Shown in pieces: positions 16,487 through 27,944 of a stretch of DNA of 38,384 bases. The notes below the pieces were generated by a model. It did no database searches. It was not told the origin of the DNA and saw only the letters and a list, made by a program, of their open reading frames with translations. Source of the DNA: Candidatus Polarisedimenticolaceae bacterium. GTDB lineage: Bacteria > Pseudomonadota > Gammaproteobacteria > Chromatiales > Chromatiaceae. The position numbers were made by a program, and so were the translations under genes. The number at the start of each line of letters is the position of its first letter. The stretch's first letter is position 1. Location of the stretch: positions 1-38,384 of the forward strand of contig JAKISI010000034.1 of the NCBI GenBank assembly GCA_021648685.1. Reading direction: 5' to 3'.

Positions 16487-18163
16487 GTGAAGATCAAAAC
16501 CAAACTAATTATGAATGGCGCCATCACAGGTGCCCTGCTTCTGGCCACATTAGTGATTGCCAGCCTCTCTTTTGAAAAGCTCAATGATGGTTTTGGTGAG
16601 GTTGTAGAGAAGGCGGTCACAGGAGCAGAAAATGCTCAGCAGACGGCGTCAATGATGGTACAGGCAGGCCATCACCTGTCAGAGGTTTCCAGCGGCATGT
16701 CCGCCATTGCAGAGGATATTGTACACACCAACCAAACGGTAAAGATTCTGGCGCGCAAAATAGAAACCATCTCCAGCACACTTGATGAGCTAACAGCAAA
16801 CATGGAGGAGGCAGTAGACGGGATGCCGGATGGAGAGGCGCGCTATAGCCTGGAAGATGCCACAGATTCGGTTGGAGACATTAAAGAGGCCATGCGCAGG
16901 GAGGCCCTGATCAGTCTTTCCCATACCATGAAAAAGATGGATGAGTTTACAGCGGGTATCGGCGTGCAGGCTGGCGAGCTAAATGCACTTACAGAAAAAC
17001 TGAACAAGACCCAACAACTTAGCATGGACGCGGTCTCTGTAAACCAGGGTATCAGCATCCTGTCAGAAACCTTTAAAGAGGAGATCAGCAGCTCAAACTT
17101 CATCATCAGCCTGTTTTTGCTGGCGGTTATCGTGCTCTCCTTTGTGAGTGCCATCATACTGATCATTACCATTACCAGACCGCTGGAAAAAGTGACTGAT
17201 ATGGCGCGGAATATTGCAGATGGCGAGGGTGATCTGACCAAGCGTCTTGATGAATCGGGTAGAGATGAGGTTAGTGAGCTGGCTCATTGGTTCAATCTCT
17301 TTGCTGGCAGGCTTCAAGATCTGATCAGAGAGGTTCAGAGCGCTTCAAATGATTGCCTCAGTGCTGTGCAGGAGCTATCGCAGACCAACCATAGAAGCAG
17401 TGAGGGAATCCAGCATCAACAGATGCGGACGGAGCAAGTTGCAACAGCGCTTACCGAGCTGGCTTCCACAGTGCAGAGTGTGACCCATGACGTGGCTCAG
17501 GTTGAGCAAGCTGCGGTGCAAGCGAATGAGCATGCCAATGAGGGGGTGCAAGTGGTCAATCAGACCACTGAGAGCATTAGTGCGCTGGCTCAGGAGGTAG
17601 AGCAATCAGCCGATGTTATCCTTCGGTTGGGTCAGGAGAGCAATAAGATTGGTGATGTCCTGGGTGTGATAAAAGGGATCGCAGAGCAGACCAATCTGCT
17701 GGCACTCAATGCCGCCATTGAGGCGGCTCGGGCAGGCGAGCAGGGACGGGGTTTTGCAGTGGTAGCGGATGAGGTTCGTACCCTTGCGGGGCGCACCCAG
17801 CAAGCAACCCAGGAGATACAGGAGATGATTGAGCATGTTCAATCTGGCACGGCGCAAGCGGTTAAGGTCATGGAGCATGGTCGCAGTCAGGCTCACGAGA
17901 GTGTGCAGCAAGCAGACAGAGCTCGAACCGCCTTGGCGGAGATCACCTCCTCTGTAGCAGGGATAAAGCAGCTAGTTACACAAATTGCATGTGCTACGGA
18001 GGAGGAGAGCAGGGTAACGGAGCAGATCAGCCAGAACATGGTGGTGATCAATGACGTGGCGAACGAGAACGGCCAGCTAAGCCAGCAAGCCGCAACCAGT
18101 AGTGAACAGCTCTCGGTGATGGCCCTTCAGCTCCAGAAGTTGGTGGGGCGATTCAAGGTTTAG
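16487..18163 (+). CDS. Methyl-accepting chemotaxis protein
   Basis: The 558-aa transmembrane chemoreceptor starts with GTG (AAAGGA ribosome site 7 bp upstream). Membrane helices are at about 8-28 and 205-227, enclosing a mostly helical periplasmic domain of about 175 residues with no recognised ligand fold. HAMP follows ([20 protein letters not shown]), then a long cytoplasmic coiled coil with the signalling hairpin [20 protein letters not shown] and [15 protein letters not shown]. No C-terminal CheR/CheB pentapeptide is present. A sigma-28 promoter precedes it and a strong terminator follows, so it is monocistronic. Confidence 0.92.
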   Translation: MKIKTKLIMNGAITGALLLATLVIASLSFEKLNDGFGEVVEKAVTGAENAQQTASMMVQAGHHLSEVSSGMSAIAEDIVHTNQTVKILARKIETISSTLDELTANMEEAVDGMPDGEARYSLEDATDSVGDIKEAMRREALISLSHTMKKMDEFTAGIGVQAGELNALTEKLNKTQQLSMDAVSVNQGISILSETFKEEISSSNFIISLFLLAVIVLSFVSAIILIITITRPLEKVTDMARNIADGEGDLTKRLDESGRDEVSELAHWFNLFAGRLQDLIREVQSASNDCLSAVQELSQTNHRSSEGIQHQQMRTEQVATALTELASTVQSVTHDVAQVEQAAVQANEHANEGVQVVNQTTESISALAQEVEQSADVILRLGQESNKIGDVLGVIKGIAEQTNLLALNAAIEAARAGEQGRGFAVVADEVRTLAGRTQQATQEIQEMIEHVQSGTAQAVKVMEHGRSQAHESVQQADRARTALAEITSSVAGIKQLVTQIACATEEESRVTEQISQNMVVINDVANENGQLSQQAATSSEQLSVMALQLQKLVGRFKV

Positions 18164-18213
18164 CCAAGCCTGACCTGAGCGGGTAAAAAACAAATAGCCT
18201 GAAATACCCATAA

Positions 18214-18277
18214 AAAGGAGGCGAATCTCATTCAACCAATTGATATAATTGGTGGAACAAGATTCACCTCTTTTTTT
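18214..18277 (+). terminator. Rho-independent terminator after the chemoreceptor gene
   Basis: GAGGCGAATCT (18218-18228) pairs with AGATTCACCTC (18260-18270) with one mismatch, and ACCAATT/AATTGGT pairs inside. Seven T follow at 18271-18277, with a run of A on the 5' side. Confidence 0.8.
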
Positions 18278-18285
18278 ATAAATAA

Positions 18286-19374
<1,089 letters not shown>

Positions 19375-19446
19375 TTGCAAGAGGTACAAGGGATAAGTTG
19401 CGGGTAACTGGAAAATTTATTATTTCTGATGGCGAATAGTTAAAAA

Positions 19447-20571
19447 ATGAACTCCCGAAACCAAATCCCCTCGACCAGGCGCTGGGTCGTCAAGATTGGC
19501 AGCGCACTGCTGACGGGGGATGGCAAAGGGCTGGATCAGCAGGCACTGGCCTCCTGGGTTGAGCAGATGGCCGCCTGGGTGGCAGCGGGTCGCGAGCTGG
19601 TTCTGGTCTCATCCGGCGCCGTGGCAGAGGGGATGAGCCGCATGGGTTGGCAGCAGCGGCCCAGCACCATTCACGGTCTGCAAGCCGCAGCGGCCATCGG
19701 CCAGATGGGGCTGGTGCAGGCCTATGAGACCTGCTTCCAGAAACATGGGCTGCACACCGCACAGGTGCTGTTGACGCATGATGACCTCACCAACCGGCAG
19801 CGCTACCTCAATGCGCGCAGCACCCTGCGGACATTGCTGGCACTGGGCGTGGTGCCGGTGGTGAATGAGAATGACACGGTGGCCAATGACGAGCTGCGTT
19901 TTGGGGATAATGACACCCTGGCAGCGATGGTGGCCAATCTGATCGAAGCCGATCTACTGCTGTTGCTGACCGACCAGGAGGGGCTCTTTGACAGTGATCC
20001 TCGCTCTAATCCCAATGCCAGACTGATCAACGAAAGCCCGGTGGATAACCCCGAGTTGGATGGATTTGCAGGTGGCTCCCGTGCCGGGCTGGGTCGGGGC
20101 GGCATGGTGACCAAGCTGCGTGCGGCACGACTGGCTGCCCGCTCGGGTACGACAACCATCATTGCATCGGGTGCAAGCGAACGTGTCTTGAGCCGCATTG
20201 CAGCGGGTGAAGAGGTGGGTACGCTGCTGGTCTCAAATCAGGAGCCGCAGGCGGCAAGAAAACGCTGGCTGGCCGGACACCTGCAGGTGCAGGGCAGATT
20301 GACCCTGGATACCGGCGCAGTCCAGGTGCTGTGCAACTCGGGTCGCAGCCTGCTGGCGGTTGGCGTCAAAGCGGTTGATGGTGGCTTCGTCCGGGGTGAA
20401 GTGGTCTCCTGCGTGGACGAGCAGGGCAGGGAGGTGGCGCGCGGATTGGTCAATTATAACGCCCAAGAGAGCCGGCGCATCATGGGGCTATCCAGCAGTG
20501 CAATCCAGGAGATACTAGGTTATGTGAATGAAGAGGAGCTGATTCACCGGGATAACCTGGTGCTGGTCTGA
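19447..20571 (+). CDS. proB: Glutamate 5-kinase ProB
   Basis: The 374-aa enzyme phosphorylates L-glutamate, the first step of proline synthesis. It has an amino-acid-kinase domain ([54 protein letters not shown]) followed by a C-terminal PUA domain from about residue 280 (GALVQVLCN-like stretch and [20 protein letters not shown]). Length is normal. No clear Shine-Dalgarno precedes the ATG. obgE-proB adjacency is a common gammaproteobacterial arrangement. Confidence 0.95.
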   Translation: MNSRNQIPSTRRWVVKIGSALLTGDGKGLDQQALASWVEQMAAWVAAGRELVLVSSGAVAEGMSRMGWQQRPSTIHGLQAAAAIGQMGLVQAYETCFQKHGLHTAQVLLTHDDLTNRQRYLNARSTLRTLLALGVVPVVNENDTVANDELRFGDNDTLAAMVANLIEADLLLLLTDQEGLFDSDPRSNPNARLINESPVDNPELDGFAGGSRAGLGRGGMVTKLRAARLAARSGTTTIIASGASERVLSRIAAGEEVGTLLVSNQEPQAARKRWLAGHLQVQGRLTLDTGAVQVLCNSGRSLLAVGVKAVDGGFVRGEVVSCVDEQGREVARGLVNYNAQESRRIMGLSSSAIQEILGYVNEEELIHRDNLVLV

Positions 20572-20591
20572 CCTTGAGATTTCAGGCAATA

Positions 20592-20617
20592 AAAAAACCG
20601 GCAGCTGCCGGTTTTTT
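20592..20617. terminator. Bidirectional terminator between proB and rpsT
   Basis: A perfect 26-bp palindrome: six A, CCGGCAG, CTGCCGG, six T. It works in both directions and serves the convergent proB and rpsT transcripts. Confidence 0.9.
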
Positions 20618-20641
20618 CAAGATGCTGCTTAGGGTGCCAGC

Positions 20642-20902
20642 CTACAGTGCCTTGACCCGAATGTTCAGACGGCTCTTGAAGCGTGCCGCCTTGTTCTTGT
20701 GAATCAGGCCATTGTTGGCTGAGCGGTCAATCACAGGCACTGCCTCGTCATAGGCGGTCTGCGCTTCCTCTTTGTTGCCGGCTTCAACAGCGGCGAGAAC
20801 CCTCTTGATATAGGTGCGCATCATGCTGCGGCGGCCTGCGTTATGTTGACGGTGCGTCTCCGCCTGACGGGCGCGCTTGCGTGCTTGTGCTGTATTAGCC
20901 AA
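20642..20902 (-). CDS. rpsT: 30S ribosomal protein S20 (TTG start)
   Basis: The 86-aa basic protein [20 protein letters not shown] then [19 protein letters not shown] and [16 protein letters not shown] is clearly S20, which binds 16S rRNA early in 30S assembly. The true start is TTG at 20902-20900, with AGGAG seven bases upstream. No ATG or GTG lies at the correct place; the longer upstream frame gives an unrelated N-terminus. E. coli rpsT also starts with UUG, which is linked to its translational autoregulation, so this is probably conserved control. Confidence 0.95.
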   Translation of the reverse strand: MANTAQARKRARQAETHRQHNAGRRSMMRTYIKRVLAAVEAGNKEEAQTAYDEAVPVIDRSANNGLIHKNKAARFKSRLNIRVKAL

Positions 20903-21106
20903 CTTCGGTCTCCTAGAAATATGCCGAGGTGAAAGGCCGAGTATTCTGCTGAACCCGGCGCTGCTTGTCAAATAAATATTGATGTTGGAGCCAGGAAGTT
21001 ACTGTAGACTGCTTTTTTGCAACGGAGCCTCGCCTAAAGTGCCTTTACTTTGGTGGCTCTGCAACATTTTTGTGTTTTATCCGTGGATAAAAAATAATAG
21101 GAAAAA

Positions 21107-22648
21107 CTGCTGGCTTCGCTGATTAAATCGATTGCAACTGTAGGAAGCAACACCTTCCTGTCACGCATCCTGGGGCTGGTGCGCGACTTGGTGTTTGCGC
21201 ATGTTTTTGGTGCCAATGCCAATACAGATGCCTTCTTTGTCGCCTTCAAGATCCCCAACTTCATGCGCCGCCTGTTTGCTGAGGGGGCCTTTTCGGTCGC
21301 CTTTGTGCCGGTGCTGTCAGAGTACCGGGCCAAGCGCAGCTTTGATGAGCTGAAGGGCTTCGTTGATCGGATGGCAGGCACCCTGGGTGCTGGCCTGCTG
21401 GTTGTGACGCTGCTGGGAGTGGTCGGCGCGCCGGTGCTGGTCTCTCTCTTTGCGCCCGGCTTTATCGCCAAGGGCGAGTCGTTCGATCTGGCGGTCGACA
21501 TGCTGCGGCTCACCTTTCCCTACCTCTTTTTTATCTCACTGGTGGCCTTTGCGGGTGGTATCCTCAATGCTCACAATCGCTTTGGTGTGCCCGCTTTTAC
21601 CCCGGTGTTGCTGAATATCTCGATGATCAGCTGTGCCCTGTGGCTCTCGCCGCAGATGGATACCCCGATCATGGCGCTGGCCTGGGGGGTGCTGATCGCC
21701 GGGGCGGTTCAGTTTGTCTTTCAGATCCCATTTTTGAATAAACTGCGACTGCTGCCCCGACCGCAGATTGCACCCAGGGATGAAGGGGTTCGCCGGGTGG
21801 GCAAGCTGATGGTGCCAGCGCTGTTTGGTGTCTCGGTCGGACAGATCAATCTGCTGCTGGATACCCTGATCGCCTCGCTGCTGACCGCAGGCAGCATCTC
21901 CTGGCTCTACTACTCTGACCGGCTGATGGAGTTTCCACTGGGTATCCTTGGGGTGGCGCTGGCGACGGTGATTCTGCCCAGCCTGTCACGCAAACATGCG
22001 GAAGCATCCTCGCAGGATTTCTCCAAAACCATCGACTGGGCGCTGCGCTGGGTGCTGCTGCTGGGGCTGCCCGCCGGGATCGGGCTGCTGGTGCTGGCGG
22101 GGCCGATGAATGCGACGCTCTGGTATTCCGAGGCCTTTACCGCGCATGATGTGGAGATGGCCACCCGCAGCCTGATGGCCTACTCGCTGGGGCTGATCGG
22201 CTTTATTTTAGTGAAGGTATTGGCTCCCGGATTCTATGCCCGGCAGGATACCAAGACCCCGGTGCGGATTGCGATCATCGCGATGGCCTCCAACATGGTG
22301 CTGAATATTATATTGGTCTTCCCGCTGGCACATGCCGGGTTGGCGCTGGCGACCACGCTGTCGGCCTATATCAACGCCTACCTGCTGTTTCGTGCGCTGC
22401 GTAAAGAGGGGGTCTACCGACCCGCGCAGGGTTGGCCAGTGTTGATTGCGCAGGGAGCATCGGGCTGTGCCGTAATGGCCGGGGTGCTGCTCTGGGGGGC
22501 GGGTGATATTGAGCTTTGGCTGTCGCTGACGACAGGGGAGCGGGTTGTGCGGCTGGCCTCTCTGATCGGCGCTGCGGCGGCGGCCTATTTTGCCGTGCTG
22601 TTGCTGCTGGGGATTCGCCTGCGCCACTTTCGCAGTGCTACTGTCTGA
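21107..22648 (+). CDS. murJ: Lipid II flippase MurJ with apparent CTG start
   Basis: The 513-aa multi-pass membrane protein (about 14 helices) of the MATE-like MurJ/MviN family flips lipid II for peptidoglycan synthesis. The conserved N-terminus LLASLIKSIATVGSNTFLSR, then ILGLVRDLVFAHVFGA, extends upstream of the first GTG (21179). The frame is closed by TAG at 21098-21100, and no ATG, GTG or TTG lies between. The best start is CTG at 21107 or 21110, with AGGA at 21099-21102. Starting at GTG 21179 would delete 24 conserved residues including most of helix 1. The gene overlaps tesA tail-to-tail by 11 bp. Confidence 0.9.
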   Translation: MLASLIKSIATVGSNTFLSRILGLVRDLVFAHVFGANANTDAFFVAFKIPNFMRRLFAEGAFSVAFVPVLSEYRAKRSFDELKGFVDRMAGTLGAGLLVVTLLGVVGAPVLVSLFAPGFIAKGESFDLAVDMLRLTFPYLFFISLVAFAGGILNAHNRFGVPAFTPVLLNISMISCALWLSPQMDTPIMALAWGVLIAGAVQFVFQIPFLNKLRLLPRPQIAPRDEGVRRVGKLMVPALFGVSVGQINLLLDTLIASLLTAGSISWLYYSDRLMEFPLGILGVALATVILPSLSRKHAEASSQDFSKTIDWALRWVLLLGLPAGIGLLVLAGPMNATLWYSEAFTAHDVEMATRSLMAYSLGLIGFILVKVLAPGFYARQDTKTPVRIAIIAMASNMVLNIILVFPLAHAGLALATTLSAYINAYLLFRALRKEGVYRPAQGWPVLIAQGASGCAVMAGVLLWGAGDIELWLSLTTGERVVRLASLIGAAAAAYFAVLLLLGIRLRHFRSATV

Positions 22649-23252
22649 GCAGCGGTTTCAGCTCTTCCCATATATTTGACAGCAGAACAGGTTGCGCTGC
22701 GGCATTGGGGTGCAGCCGGTCGGGCAGAAAATGTCTGCGGCTATCCTCCAGCCCCTGCATCAGAAAAGAGACCAGCGGCACCCCGTTGTGCTGCGCCAGT
22801 TCGCTGTAGATGCGATGAAACTGGTGGGTATAGCCTGCCCCATAGTTTGTCGGCAGATGCATCCCGACCAGCAGCAGCTTGCCCTGCTGCTGGCTCAGCC
22901 GGATGATCTGTTGAATGTTCTTGCGCATGCTGCGAAGCGGCTGGCCGCGCAATCCATCGTTGACCCCCAGTTCGAGAATGACAATGGCGGGTTGATGGCG
23001 CTTCAACAGAGGCTGAAGCCGCGCCAGTCCGCCGCTCGTGGTTTCACCGCTGATACTGGCGTTGATGACGTGGTAGTCGTATCCATGCTGCTTCAGCCGT
23101 TGCCGCAGCAGGTTGACCCAGCCCTGGCTCTTCTCTATCCCAAAGGCAGCACTGAGGCTGTCGCCCAGCACCAGGATGGTCTCGCTGGCGGTGGCACAGG
23201 GAGGCACTGCGACCAGTAAAAAAATAATGAGTGTTCGATAGAACCATTTCAT
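22638..23252 (-). CDS. tesA: Periplasmic GDSL esterase/lysophospholipase TesA
   Basis: The 204-aa SGNH hydrolase has a signal peptide (residues 1-22). Block I GDSLSA carries nucleophile Ser32, block II the Gly in SGETTSGG, block III Asn in GVND, and block V the Asp/His pair in DRLHPN. It hydrolyses acyl thioesters and esters in the periplasm. It is divergent from the ABC genes with about 38 bp between starts, the same arrangement as tesA/ybbA in E. coli. Confidence 0.92.
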   Translation of the reverse strand: MKWFYRTLIIFLLVAVPPCATASETILVLGDSLSAAFGIEKSQGWVNLLRQRLKQHGYDYHVINASISGETTSGGLARLQPLLKRHQPAIVILELGVNDGLRGQPLRSMRKNIQQIIRLSQQQGKLLLVGMHLPTNYGAGYTHQFHRIYSELAQHNGVPLVSFLMQGLEDSRRHFLPDRLHPNAAAQPVLLSNIWEELKPLLRQ

Positions 23253-23290
23253 GGTGTGATAATCCTACCCAGTTGAACTCTATAACCCGG

Positions 23291-23983
23291 ATGTCTCGTA
23301 TGACAGCACAAATCGTAGTTAATACACAGAATCTACATAAACGCGTCATGAGCCCCGAGGGGGAGTTGACCCTGCTACAGGGCGTTGACCTGAGTATAGC
23401 CGCAGGTGAGACCGTTGCCATCGTGGGCGCCTCTGGGTCGGGAAAATCGACCCTGCTGGGGCTGCTGGCCGGGCTGGATGAACCTACCGAAGGCCGCGTC
23501 TCCATCGGCGGGCAGGATCTCTTTGCACTGGATGAGGATGGCCGCGCCCGGTTGCGTGGCGAAAAGGTGGGGTTTGTCTTCCAGGCCTTTCAACTGCTGC
23601 CCAATCTGACGGCACTGGAGAATGTGATGCTGCCGCTGGAGCTGGCCGGGCGGCACGATGCCCGGCAGGTGGCCGAGGGGGTGCTGCAACGGGTCGAACT
23701 GACAGAGCGCGCCAGCCACTATCCGAAGCAGCTCTCTGGTGGTGAGCAGCAGCGGGTGGCCATCGCCCGCGCTTTTGCGCCGCATCCGCAGGTGCTGTTT
23801 GCGGATGAGCCGACCGGCAACCTTGATCACCGCACCGGTGAGCGCATTATTGACCTGCTGTTTCAACTCAATGCCGAACAGGGTACCACACTGGTACTGG
23901 TGACCCACGATCTGCATCTGGCGGCACGCTGCCAGCGTCAGCTGGAGCTGGATGAGGGTCAGTTACAGGCAGAGTCGTCATGA
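23291..23983 (+). CDS. ybbA: ABC transporter ATPase YbbA
   Basis: The ~230-aa MacB/LolD-type ATPase has Walker [10 protein letters not shown], signature [14 protein letters not shown], Walker [13 protein letters not shown] and switch His in VTHD. It powers the YbbP permease, whose ATG overlaps its stop (ATGA). ATG 23291 (MSRMTAQ) or ATG 23300 (MTAQIVV) are both possible; neither has a strong ribosome site. The pair with tesA suggests a role in moving lipid-like or hydrophobic compounds across the envelope, which is not settled for this family. Confidence 0.92.
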   Translation: MSRMTAQIVVNTQNLHKRVMSPEGELTLLQGVDLSIAAGETVAIVGASGSGKSTLLGLLAGLDEPTEGRVSIGGQDLFALDEDGRARLRGEKVGFVFQAFQLLPNLTALENVMLPLELAGRHDARQVAEGVLQRVELTERASHYPKQLSGGEQQRVAIARAFAPHPQVLFADEPTGNLDHRTGERIIDLLFQLNAEQGTTLVLVTHDLHLAARCQRQLELDEGQLQAESS

Positions 23984-26472
23984 ACCACTTCTCCCTTGCC
24001 CTGCGCCACCTCCACCGTGAATGGCGCGCCGGGGAGTTGATGGTGTTGGCCATGGCGCTGATTATCGCGGTGGCGAGCGTCACCTCGGTCAACTTCTTCA
24101 CCAGTCGCATCCACCAGGCGCTGGCCGGGCAGGCCAATGATCTGCTGGGTGGTGATCTGGTCTACCTCTCCGATAGCGCGATCAAGGCGCAGCGGGTGGC
24201 GCGCGCCGCTGAACTGGGGCTACAGAGCGCCAAAACGCTGGAGTTTCCCACCATGGTGCTGGCAGGAGAGAAAAACCAGCTGGTGGCGCTGAAGGCGGTC
24301 AGTGACAGCTACCCGTTGCGTGGACAGAACCGTACCGCGCCCAAGTTGTTTGCGGCGGACGCTGTGGTCACGGGCGGCCCTGAACCGGGTACCGTCTGGG
24401 GTGGCAGCCGCCTGCTGACCATCCTGGGAGTCGATGTGGGGGATGAACTCACGGTCGGCAATATTGATCTGAAGGTCGCCGCAGTACTCACCAGTGAGCC
24501 GGATCAATCCGAAGGGGTGCTGCTCAATATTGCCCCCCGGCTGCTGATGCACACCGATGACCTGCCGGCCACAGGTTTGGTTCAGCCAGCTAGCCGGATT
24601 GTCTATCGCCTGCTGTTGGCGGGGGATGCGGAGGCCATTGGGCAGATCCGCCAGGAGTGGGAGCCAAAACTGAGACCGGGCGAGTCGCTGCTTGATGTGC
24701 AGGATGCCCGACCCGAGGTGCGCTCGGCGCTCAAGCGGGGCGAACACTTTCTGGCGCTGGCGGCGCTGGTCAGCGTACTGCTGGCGGGTGCTGCTGTGGC
24801 GATGGCGACCCGCCGCTTCATCAGCCGACATCTGGATAACTGCGCCATCATGCGCTGTCTGGGGGCGGAGCAGGCGATGATCACTCGGCTCTATCTGATA
24901 CAGATGGTGGTGCTGGGGCTGCTGGCCAGCGTGGTCGGCATTGCGGTCGGCTACCTGGCGCAGTGGGGGCTGATGTTCTTTCTGGCACCACTGGCCGGTA
25001 TTGCGCTGCCTGCCCCCAGCCTCTGGCCGGTCGCGCTGGGGCTGATCACCGGGATGGTGACGCTGCTCGGCTTTGCTGTGCCGCCCATCTTGCAGCTGAA
25101 GGATGTCTCCACCCTGCGGGTGTTGCGGCGGGATCTGGGCGGGTTGCAGGCCAATGCCCTGACGGCCTACGGTATCGGCATCCTGGCCTTTATGGTGCTG
25201 GTGCTGTTTCAGGCGCAAAATCTGAAGCTGGCGGCTGCCATCGTGGGCGGTCTGCTGCTGGTGCTGCTGATGCTGGCGCTGGTGGCGGGTGGGCTGTTGC
25301 TGCTGCTGCGGCCACTGCGTAAAAAAGGTGGAGCTGCCTGGCGTTTTGGGGTGGTGAATATCTCCCGCCGCTCGGGTCATAGCCTGGTGCAGATGGTTGG
25401 TTTTGGAGTGGGGTTGATGGCACTGCTGCTGCTGGCGGTGGTGCGGGGTGATCTGCTTAGCGAGTGGGAGAATCGCCTGCCAGCGGATGCCCCCAATCGG
25501 TTTCTGATCAATATCCAGCCCGATCAACTGGAGGGGGTGCGGGACTTTTTGCGTGCGGAAGGGGTAGAGCCACCGCTGCTCTATCCGATGGTGCGCGCCC
25601 GCCTGGAGCAGATCAATGGCAAGCCCATTGTGCCAGGTGAGCTTAAAACCGATCGTGCCAAGCGGCTGGTGGCGCGTGAGTTCAATCTCTCCTGGGCAGA
25701 GGAGGTGCAGAGTGGCAATGCAGTCGTCAGCGGCAGCTGGTGGCAGCCGGGAGATCATGGAAAATCGATCATCTCGGTAGAGCAGAGCCTGGCCAAAGAG
25801 CTGGGGCTGGGGTTGGGTGACACCCTTACCTACAATGTTGCCGGGCAGCTCTTTACCGCCAAAATCAGCAGTCTGCGGCGGATTGACTGGGAGAGCTTCA
25901 AGGCCAACTTCTTTGTGGTGGCACCGCCAGGGTTGCTGGATAAATATCCAGTCAACTACATCACCGGCTTCTATCTGCCCGCAGAACAGCATGCGGTGCT
26001 GAACAGGATGGTGCAGCAGTTCCCCAATATCATGGTGCTGGATGTGGCGACCATCCTGAATCAGGTACGGGATATTATCGAGCAGGTGATTATGGCGGTG
26101 GAGTTTGTCTTCATCTTTACCGTGCTGGCCGGGCTGATGGTGATGTATGCCACCATCCATGCCACGCTGGATGAACGTATCCGCGAGGCTGCTGTACTGC
26201 GTACCCTGGGTGCGCGGCGCAGTCAGCTGATGAGCAGCATCGTGCTGGAGTACACGGGGCTGGGGCTGCTCTCCGGTCTGGTTGGCGCTATTGCTGCGGG
26301 GATTATCGGGATGGTGATTGCGAAGCAGCTCTTTGATCTGGTCTATCTGCCGGGGCCTGCCCTCTGGCTGAGTGGCATGCTGGTCGGTGCCATCGGGGTG
26401 GGCGTGGCGGGAACGCTGGGCACCCGGTTTGTGCTAAATCAACCGCCATTGAAAACCCTGAGAGGTGCATAA
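23980..26472 (+). CDS. ybbP: FtsX-family ABC permease YbbP
   Basis: The 830-aa integral membrane protein has one N-terminal helix, a large periplasmic domain, a block of helices at about 260-450, a second periplasmic domain and a final FtsX block (ATIHATLDERIREAAVLRTLGARRSQL). This duplicated FtsX layout with about ten helices matches YbbP. It is translationally coupled to ybbA. Its substrate is unknown. Confidence 0.9.
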   Translation: MNHFSLALRHLHREWRAGELMVLAMALIIAVASVTSVNFFTSRIHQALAGQANDLLGGDLVYLSDSAIKAQRVARAAELGLQSAKTLEFPTMVLAGEKNQLVALKAVSDSYPLRGQNRTAPKLFAADAVVTGGPEPGTVWGGSRLLTILGVDVGDELTVGNIDLKVAAVLTSEPDQSEGVLLNIAPRLLMHTDDLPATGLVQPASRIVYRLLLAGDAEAIGQIRQEWEPKLRPGESLLDVQDARPEVRSALKRGEHFLALAALVSVLLAGAAVAMATRRFISRHLDNCAIMRCLGAEQAMITRLYLIQMVVLGLLASVVGIAVGYLAQWGLMFFLAPLAGIALPAPSLWPVALGLITGMVTLLGFAVPPILQLKDVSTLRVLRRDLGGLQANALTAYGIGILAFMVLVLFQAQNLKLAAAIVGGLLLVLLMLALVAGGLLLLLRPLRKKGGAAWRFGVVNISRRSGHSLVQMVGFGVGLMALLLLAVVRGDLLSEWENRLPADAPNRFLINIQPDQLEGVRDFLRAEGVEPPLLYPMVRARLEQINGKPIVPGELKTDRAKRLVAREFNLSWAEEVQSGNAVVSGSWWQPGDHGKSIISVEQSLAKELGLGLGDTLTYNVAGQLFTAKISSLRRIDWESFKANFFVVAPPGLLDKYPVNYITGFYLPAEQHAVLNRMVQQFPNIMVLDVATILNQVRDIIEQVIMAVEFVFIFTVLAGLMVMYATIHATLDERIREAAVLRTLGARRSQLMSSIVLEYTGLGLLSGLVGAIAAGIIGMVIAKQLFDLVYLPGPALWLSGMLVGAIGVGVAGTLGTRFVLNQPPLKTLRGA

Positions 26473-26481
26473 GCTGCCGTT

Positions 26482-26913
26482 ATGATCTCAGTTTGGAACA
26501 AAGTGAAGTACCAAAGGGTTGATGGTGTTATCAGCATCATTTTGTTGGGCAGCATCGCGGGGGCGATGGCGGCCTGGTACTATGATGCCGTTTCAATCCC
26601 GCTGCTGCTGCTGACAATCATACCGATTGGTCTGGCGCACTGGTATAAACGAAAACTGGAAAAGCTGCTAAAAACCTTTGGTGGCGCGCATGTGGTGGTT
26701 GATGACAAAGGCATTACGCTGTCAAAACCGGATCAGGGTTATGAGACTACAATAAAATTTCATGAAATCACCTCGGTGGAATCCTCTCACTGGCTGTTTC
26801 TGGACAGGACAAGGCTGACCCTGAAGCGTGACAGAGAGGTTGAGCTGGTTAATCTGAGTGACCAGGATCTGATTCTGGAGAGGATCAATGCCAACAGGAA
26901 AAAACCTAAATAA
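26482..26913 (+). CDS. Small two-helix membrane protein, unknown
   Basis: The 143-aa protein has two membrane helices (about 14-33 and 37-53), then a soluble 85-residue domain (VVVDDKGITLSKPDQGYETT, then IKFHEITSVES) that resembles a PH-like bacterial domain of membrane proteins. No specific family is recognised. It lies 9 bp after ybbP and 11 bp before hemH, so it is probably in one transcription unit. No ribosome site is evident. Confidence 0.65.
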   Translation: MISVWNKVKYQRVDGVISIILLGSIAGAMAAWYYDAVSIPLLLLTIIPIGLAHWYKRKLEKLLKTFGGAHVVVDDKGITLSKPDQGYETTIKFHEITSVESSHWLFLDRTRLTLKRDREVELVNLSDQDLILERINANRKKPK

Positions 26914-26924
26914 TCGGGGATAAT

Positions 26925-27944
26925 ATGCTGCCCTATCAAAATCATCCTGTAATCGACAAGGCCATCCCTGAGCATCTGGGTGTTCTACTGGTAAATCTGG
27001 GGACACCTGATGCGCCCACGACGGCGGATGTGCGCCGCTATCTGGCAGAGTTTCTGAGTGATACGCGCGTGGTGGAGACCCCTCGCTGGCTCTGGTGGTT
27101 TATTCTGAACGGCATCATCCTGCGCAGGCGCCCCAAGCGTTCGGCTGCGGCCTATGCCTCGGTCTGGACGGAGGAGGGGTCGCCGCTGATGCGGATCTCG
27201 CAGCATCAGGTCAAGGCGTTGCAACAGCAGCTGAATGGCTGTTTGGATCAGCCCGTTAAAGTGGCACTGGCCATGCGTTATGGTAATCCATCCATTGCAG
27301 CCGGGTTGGATCAGCTGCGTCAGAGCAATGCCAGCCGGGTGCTGGTGTTGCCGCTCTACCCGCAATATTGTGCTGCAACGACCGCCTCCATCTTTGATGC
27401 GGTGACCGCAGAGCTGCAACAGTGGCGACGCATCCCGGAGTTGAGGTTTATCAACCGCTATCATAATCATCCGGCCTACATCCAGGCGCTGGCCGATTCA
27501 GTGCGCGCCGTGTGGCAGCGTGAAGAGCAGCCAGAGCGTCTGCTGATGTCGTTCCACGGCATTCCCCAGGATTATGCCGATGGTGGTGACCCCTACCCGG
27601 AGGAGTGCCAAATCACAGCGTCGCTGTTGGCGGCAGAGCTGGGTCTGACAGACGGTCAATGGGCGATCAGCTTCCAATCCCGCATGGGGCGCAAGCCATG
27701 GATTCAACCCTATACGGACAAGCTGCTAAAGGCGTGGGGAAAGGAGGGGGTGAAGCGCGTGCATGTTATCTGCCCTGGCTTTGCAGCAGATTGCCTGGAG
27801 ACGCTGGAGGAGGTTGCGGTTGAAAACCGGGACTATTTTCTCAAGGCGGGTGGAGAGTCGTACCACTATATCCCTGCGCTCAATGAGTCACCTGGGCATA
27901 TCAAACTGATGGCCGAGCTGGTGCAGCAGCACGCCTGGCGCTAA
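26925..27944 (+). CDS. hemH: Ferrochelatase HemH
   Basis: The 339-aa enzyme inserts Fe2+ into protoporphyrin IX, the last step of heme synthesis. Signatures: [22 protein letters not shown] at the N-terminus, catalytic His211 in [20 protein letters not shown], and Glu292 in [19 protein letters not shown] precedes the ATG. High heme demand fits the many c-type cytochromes nearby. It overlaps nadC by 4 bp, tail to tail. Confidence 0.94.
   Translation: MLPYQNHPVIDKAIPEHLGVLLVNLGTPDAPTTADVRRYLAEFLSDTRVVETPRWLWWFILNGIILRRRPKRSAAAYASVWTEEGSPLMRISQHQVKALQQQLNGCLDQPVKVALAMRYGNPSIAAGLDQLRQSNASRVLVLPLYPQYCAATTASIFDAVTAELQQWRRIPELRFINRYHNHPAYIQALADSVRAVWQREEQPERLLMSFHGIPQDYADGGDPYPEECQITASLLAAELGLTDGQWAISFQSRMGRKPWIQPYTDKLLKAWGKEGVKRVHVICPGFAADCLETLEEVAVENRDYFLKAGGESYHYIPALNESPGHIKLMAELVQQHAWR

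Noticed and set aside
24220-26160. 646-aa open frame antisense to ybbP
   Set aside because: It is rich in Gln, His and Arg, the usual shadow of a GC-rich gene on the other strand; ybbP is clearly the coding strand.
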